7,841 bases of DNA from Deltaproteobacteria bacterium (GTDB lineage: Bacteria > Desulfobacterota > Desulfuromonadia > Geobacterales > DSM-12255): positions 1 to 7,841 of the forward strand of contig JAGFXN010000221.1 of the NCBI GenBank assembly GCA_017861215.1. Direction: 5' to 3'. The position numbers and the translations under genes were made by a program. Positions 5,310 through 7,841 of this stretch are shown here, in pieces. The notes below the pieces were generated by a model, which saw nothing but the letters and a program-made list of their open reading frames with translations, did not search any database and was not told the DNA's origin. Every line of letters starts with the position of its first letter. The stretch's first letter is position 1.

Positions 5310-6449
5310 GTGAGCTGTTCCATCTACATCCATATCCCCTTCTGCAGCCGCAAATGCAGCTATTGCGACTTCAACTCCTATGACAACCCTGAAATCTCTC
5401 CGCTTGAGTACGTTGACCTGCTCCTCGGTGAAATCAGCGCAACCGCGGCAGGATTTGCCCTGCAGCCGGCAGCGACCCTCTACTTTGGCGGCGGAACGCC
5501 GTCGCTCCTCCCCCCGGCACAGATTGCACGGCTGATTGCAGCGGTCAGGCAAAGCTGCGGGCTTGTCGACGCTGCCGAAGTGACCCTGGAGGCAAACCCG
5601 GGCACGATCACCCTTGAATCACTTCAAGGGTATCTGGCAGCCGGCGTCAATCGACTCTCCATAGGGGTTCAGTCTCTGGATGATGCAGAACTCCGGCTGC
5701 TCGGACGAATCCATTCGGCCGACGCAGCACGGGCGGCATTTGCCCTGGCCCGCACAGCAGGCTTCCGCAATATCGGCATCGACCTGATGCATTCCCTCCC
5801 CGGTCAGAGTAGTGCTGCATGGCAAACGACCCTGCGTGAAGCCATCGCCATGAGGCCGGAACATATCTCCGCGTATGGACTCACGGCAGAAGAAGGGACG
5901 CCGTTTGCCGCCATGGTTGCCCGGGGGGATATGCTGCTCCCTGAGGAAGATCTGGCCGTGGCGATGTTCGAACTTACGGCAGAACTTCTGCAGCAAGCCG
6001 GTTATGACCATTACGAAATTGCCAACTTTGCTCTGCCGGGATTGCGCTCAAGACATAACCAGGTTTACTGGAGACGGGAAGCCTATCTCGGCTTCGGGGC
6101 CGGCGCTCATTCGTTTTCCCGCGCCGCCGGCTATGGTGTAAGATGGGAGAATCCGGCAAAGCTGGCAGAGTATGCAGCTGTCATCATGGCAGGCAGGGGC
6201 ATTGACAAAGCTGCGCCTATCTCCCGGCGCGAGGCTATGGCTGAATTTTTCTTTCTTGGGCTCCGCCTGACAGCAGGGGTTGATCCGGGACGGTTTAGCG
6301 AAGAGTTCGGCGTCGCAGCAGAGGCGGCGTTCCCAGGGGTTATTGAAAGACAGATCGAACGCGGCCTGATGGTGCTGGAGGGGGGGATGCTCCGCCTGAC
6401 ATCGCATGGCCTGCTGCTTGCCAACCGGGTCATGCAGGAGTTTGTCTGA
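5310..6449 (+). CDS. hemW: Radical SAM heme chaperone HemW
   Basis: HemW is a radical-SAM family protein that binds heme and is thought to deliver it to membrane cytochromes; it is often mislabelled coproporphyrinogen III oxidase. The 379-residue product has the cluster motif FCSRKCSYCDF with Cys12, Cys16 and Cys19. The CX3CX2C-x-F form (Phe21), rather than the CX3CX2CXC of HemN oxidases, favours HemW. Further family features are LYFGGGTPSLL (58-67), EANPGTI (94-100), RLSIGVQSLDDAEL (115-128) and RHNQVYWRREAYLGFGAGAHSF (248-269). The C-terminal HemN_C-like region is present (about 300-375). The start is GTG at 5310, 2 bp after the previous stop, because homology begins at SIYIHIPFC; a longer in-frame start (5211) would overlap the upstream gene. 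A heme chaperone suits a cytochrome-rich Geobacter-like cell. Confidence 0.95.
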   Translation: MSCSIYIHIPFCSRKCSYCDFNSYDNPEISPLEYVDLLLGEISATAAGFALQPAATLYFGGGTPSLLPPAQIARLIAAVRQSCGLVDAAEVTLEANPGTITLESLQGYLAAGVNRLSIGVQSLDDAELRLLGRIHSADAARAAFALARTAGFRNIGIDLMHSLPGQSSAAWQTTLREAIAMRPEHISAYGLTAEEGTPFAAMVARGDMLLPEEDLAVAMFELTAELLQQAGYDHYEIANFALPGLRSRHNQVYWRREAYLGFGAGAHSFSRAAGYGVRWENPAKLAEYAAVIMAGRGIDKAAPISRREAMAEFFFLGLRLTAGVDPGRFSEEFGVAAEAAFPGVIERQIERGLMVLEGGMLRLTSHGLLLANRVMQEFV

Positions 6450-6470
6450 ATGCAGTGGTTAAGCATTCCT

Positions 6471-6491
6471 TTCAACCTTCAGCCTTCAGCC
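6471..6491. repeat. Three tandem heptamers at the hemW/DUF507 convergence
   Basis: TTCAACC is followed by two exact copies of TTCAGCC on the plus strand, within the 56-bp gap between the convergent stop codons. No hairpin terminator is visible in this gap for either gene. Confidence 0.7.
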
Positions 6492-6505
6492 TGTTTACCT
6501 GATCA

Positions 6506-6775
6506 TTATCTGCGTTTGGCAGCCTCTTCCTCATAGAATTTACGGTAGAGGATCTCCCATTCTCGACTGCCGGGCACCTTTGACTGACTGTACGAAGCAA
6601 GCTTGCGGCGGACTGCCAGGTCAATCTCCTCGGAAGCGCTGAAAAATTCGGCAATGGCGCTCTTGACCCGTTGCAGGGAGCGCGGCTCGTCCGGAAAATC
6701 AACCAGATCACTCCGCCAGAGCCGATCGATAACCTTGTGCGCCAGGTGGGAGATGCGGTCTTCAGATATCTGCAT
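6506..6775 (-). CDS. DUF507 family protein (downstream copy)
   Basis: An 89-residue protein of the DUF507 family, for which no function is known to me. It is predicted soluble, largely helical and highly charged: QISEDRISHLAHKVIDRL (2-19), SLQRVKSAIAEFF (33-45), EEIDLAVRRKLASYS (49-63), and a basic/acidic tail REWEILYRKFYEEEAAKRR. The start ATG 6775 has GGAG 6 bp upstream. The pattern M-x-[IL]-x-E-[ED]-x-I-x-x-L near the N-terminus is shared with the DUF507 protein encoded 157 bp upstream on the same strand, and overall residue spacing is alike, so the two are tandem paralogues or subunits of one complex. The conserved REWEILYRKFYEEE tail is present only in this copy. Confidence 0.85.
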   Translation of the reverse strand: MQISEDRISHLAHKVIDRLWRSDLVDFPDEPRSLQRVKSAIAEFFSASEEIDLAVRRKLASYSQSKVPGSREWEILYRKFYEEEAAKRR

Positions 6776-6932
6776 GAATAACTCCGGTGAACCGTGAATT
6801 GCCGGCTATGCCGATTGCAACGCAAGGATGAAATGAAGGCGGCGGGGATTGAGGCGCCGAGGGCGAACAAAATGGTCTGTTGAGGAGCCAAAGACGAGCT
6901 GACGGAGACAGCGCCCTGATTTTGAAGGGGAG
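6776..6932. other. 157-bp spacer between the DUF507 genes with a plus-strand open frame
   Basis: The spacer is purine-rich on the plus strand. A plus-strand frame from GTG 6794 to TGA 6883 could encode 29 residues with a CxxC (NCRLCRLQRKDEMKAAG at its start) and a terminal Cys. The same frame stays open after that TGA to a second TGA at 6919. There is no good ribosome binding site, so a gene is not called; a dispersed intergenic repeat or a decayed gene is equally possible. No hairpin terminator was found. Confidence 0.4.
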
Positions 6933-7220
6933 TTACAGGACAATCTTGCGCTCTTTCGCCAGTTTGTCTTTTATCATCCGCAACATTTTGTGCCGGTCTA
7001 TCTCCGCTGCGCCGCGTCCCATGGCAGCAAGATTTTCCTGCAGGATCCGCTCTGCATCCCGCTCCAAGGATTCTTCCGCCTGAATATCGGCGATAATTGC
7101 GGCTTTGATGGCCGCAAGCGCCGCCCCTCTTTCCCCTTTCAGGAGCACCTCTTTGGCTGCTATCAGGTCATTAAGTATCTTCTCGCCCAGACGATTAATC
7201 TGTTCTTCCTTGAGACGCAT
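6933..7220 (-). CDS. DUF507 family protein (upstream copy)
   Basis: A 95-residue DUF507 protein, function unknown. It is almost entirely predicted helix: RLKEEQINRLGEKILNDL (2-19), GERGAALAAIKAAIIADIQ (29-47), AEESLERDAERILQENL (48-64), and a basic C-terminal helix (DRHKMLRMIKDKLAKERKIVL). No signal peptide, membrane segment or catalytic motif is seen. The ATG at 7220 has AAGGAG 6 bp upstream, a strong start. It is the first gene of a two-gene minus-strand unit and lies divergent to aroF, with 286 bp between. A Geobacter-like host is suggested by the tandem DUF507 arrangement; that statement is from general knowledge and not checked. Confidence 0.87.
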   Translation of the reverse strand: MRLKEEQINRLGEKILNDLIAAKEVLLKGERGAALAAIKAAIIADIQAEESLERDAERILQENLAAMGRGAAEIDRHKMLRMIKDKLAKERKIVL

Positions 7221-7241
7221 GGCAGGCTCCTTACTGCAGGC

Positions 7242-7269
7242 ATCTTACCTGAATGAGTCAAAAAAGCAA
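7242..7269 (-). promoter_or_regulatory. Possible promoter of the DUF507 pair
   Basis: On the minus strand TTGCTT (7269-7264) and TAAGAT (7247-7242) are 16 bp apart, about 20 bp upstream of the start codon. Each hexamer deviates from consensus at two or more positions, so the call is tentative. Confidence 0.4.
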
Positions 7270-7368
7270 ATCATAAGGGGGCCACGGATGCTGGCGGAGT
7301 CAGGAAATTCAAGCGGAAGACTGGACGAGGACTTGATTCTGTCGAGCAGGTCAGAGTTGCTCCATTGA

Positions 7369-7442
7369 CCGGGAAAGCGGCGCAATATGGGCCGTGCGGA
7401 CCGATTTGCCGCAGATTTATTCCAGGTCCGACAGACTCCCGG
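7369..7442. other. Nested inverted repeats upstream of aroF
   Basis: A 6-bp outer pair, CCGGGA (7369-7374) with TCCCGG (7437-7442), encloses two competing pairs: GCGGC (7377-7381) with GCCGC (7408-7412), and CGGACC (7397-7402) with GGTCCG (7425-7430). The inner pairs interlock and could be alternative stems or a pseudoknot. The 8-mer ATTGACCG flanks the block as a direct repeat (7364-7371 and 7444-7451). The block sits just upstream of the predicted aroF promoter, so it could be a DNA-level operator region, or RNA structure only if transcription starts further upstream. The rest of 7221-7506 shows no supported gene. Confidence 0.4.
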
Positions 7443-7444
7443 GA

Positions 7445-7473
7445 TTGACCGCTCTGCCAGAGACTGCTATTGT
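7445..7473 (+). promoter_or_regulatory. Likely sigma70 promoter of aroF
   Basis: TTGACC (7445-7450) and TATTGT (7468-7473) are exactly 17 bp apart. Transcription would start near 7480, giving a leader of roughly 27 nt that contains the strong ribosome binding site GAGGAG (7495-7500). Confidence 0.6.
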
Positions 7474-7494
7474 CGCTGGAATCTATCCACAAGA

Positions 7495-7500
7495 GAGGAG
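7495..7500 (+). promoter_or_regulatory. Ribosome binding site of aroF
   Basis: GAGGAG 6 bp upstream of ATG 7507 decides between this start and the in-frame ATG 12 bp later. Confidence 0.8.
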
Positions 7501-7506
7501 ATATCA

Positions 7507-7841
7507 ATGCTCATCGTCATGAGTCATAAAGCCGGAACAAAACAGATTGATACGGTAACCAGAGCAATCGAAGCGATGGGGCTTGTTGCCGCGCCGATTC
7601 CGGGAAGCGAGCGGACGGCAATCGGCGTGCTCGGCAACAAGGGATATGTGGACGATACCACCATCCGCGATCTGCCGGGGGTGAGTCAGGTTATCCATGT
7701 TTCGAAACCCTATAAACTCGTCTCGCGTGATTTCCACCCGAAAAATACCATTGTAAAAATCGGCGGCGTTGAGATCGGTGAAGGCAAAAGACCGGTCGTG
7801 GTTGCCGGCCCCTGTGCAGTAGAGAGCGAAGCACAGATCCT
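7507..7841 (+). CDS. aroF: 3-deoxy-7-phosphoheptulonate (DAHP) synthase, type I-beta, N-terminal part
   Basis: DAHP synthase joins phosphoenolpyruvate and erythrose 4-phosphate in the first step of the shikimate pathway. The window shows 111 codons and ends inside the gene; the family is about 340 residues. Residues 1 to about 70 form a ferredoxin-like regulatory domain (MLIVMSHKAGTKQIDTV, AIGVLGNKGYVDD, GVSQVIHVSKPYKLVSRDFHP), as in Thermotoga-type enzymes where it mediates feedback inhibition by tyrosine or phenylalanine. The catalytic TIM barrel begins at about 96 with PVVVAGPCAVESE. ATG 7507 is preferred to ATG 7519 because GAGGAG lies 6 bp upstream of the former and the first beta strand would otherwise be lost. 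Regulation by the promoter and inverted repeats upstream is an inference. Confidence 0.95.
   Translation, partial: MLIVMSHKAGTKQIDTVTRAIEAMGLVAAPIPGSERTAIGVLGNKGYVDDTTIRDLPGVSQVIHVSKPYKLVSRDFHPKNTIVKIGGVEIGEGKRPVVVAGPCAVESEAQI

Noticed and set aside
6472..6891. Minus-strand frame of 139 codons spanning the DUF507 spacer and gene
   Set aside because: It overlaps the downstream DUF507 gene in another frame and its sequence is low in family-like features. The DUF507 frame has a ribosome binding site and homology.
7365..7390. Second TTGACC as an aroF promoter
   Set aside because: No acceptable -10 hexamer lies 16-18 bp downstream. The TTGACC at 7445 has TATTGT at exactly 17 bp.
7504..7737. Minus-strand open frame of 77 codons
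   Set aside because: Antisense to the DAHP synthase N-terminal domain, which has a strong start and clear family motifs.

Overview
The window looks like chromosomal DNA from a Geobacter-like bacterium (Desulfuromonadales, Desulfobacterota). The basis is the gene set: a Tol-Pal operon, a carbon-nitrogen hydrolase, hemW, two tandem DUF507 genes and a type I-beta DAHP synthase. Strong Shine-Dalgarno sequences and moderately high GC by eye fit this. The genus is an inference from family knowledge, not a database result. I see no insertion sequence, CRISPR array, rRNA or tRNA.

Region 1 (1-3907, minus strand) is a Tol-Pal operon read right to left: tolQ, tolR, tolA, tolB, pal, and the first 13 codons of a following secreted-protein gene (ybgF/cpoB position). 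A sigma70-type promoter lies just upstream of tolQ and a second one between tolB and pal. The tolR/tolA and tolA/tolB junctions are 4-bp overlaps. Together the products form the proton-motive-force-driven envelope complex: TolQ/TolR motor, TolA transducer, TolB and Pal at the outer membrane and peptidoglycan. The striking anomaly is tolR. Only the 84-residue periplasmic domain remains, and the start region, membrane helix and its essential Asp are missing, although an orphan Shine-Dalgarno-like sequence and a few in-frame upstream codons survive.

Region 2 (3908-4687, minus) is an omega-amidase/YafV-like nitrilase-superfamily enzyme with its own likely promoter, directly upstream of the tolQ promoter.

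Region 3 (4688-6449) starts with a 272-bp divergent intergenic region. It is followed on the plus strand by a small coiled-coil protein with a C-terminal membrane anchor (115 aa) and, 2 bp later, hemW, the radical-SAM heme chaperone homologue.

Region 4 (6450-7220, minus) holds two DUF507 paralogues separated by an odd 157-bp spacer. Region 5 (7221-7841) is a 286-bp divergent intergenic region with inverted repeats and a good plus-strand promoter, leading into aroF (DAHP synthase), which is cut by the window end.

Most of this is core housekeeping DNA. I found no convincing new multi-gene system. The best leads are the truncated tolR, the homogenised AAAER repeat of pal, and the unexplained spacers around the DUF507 genes and aroF.
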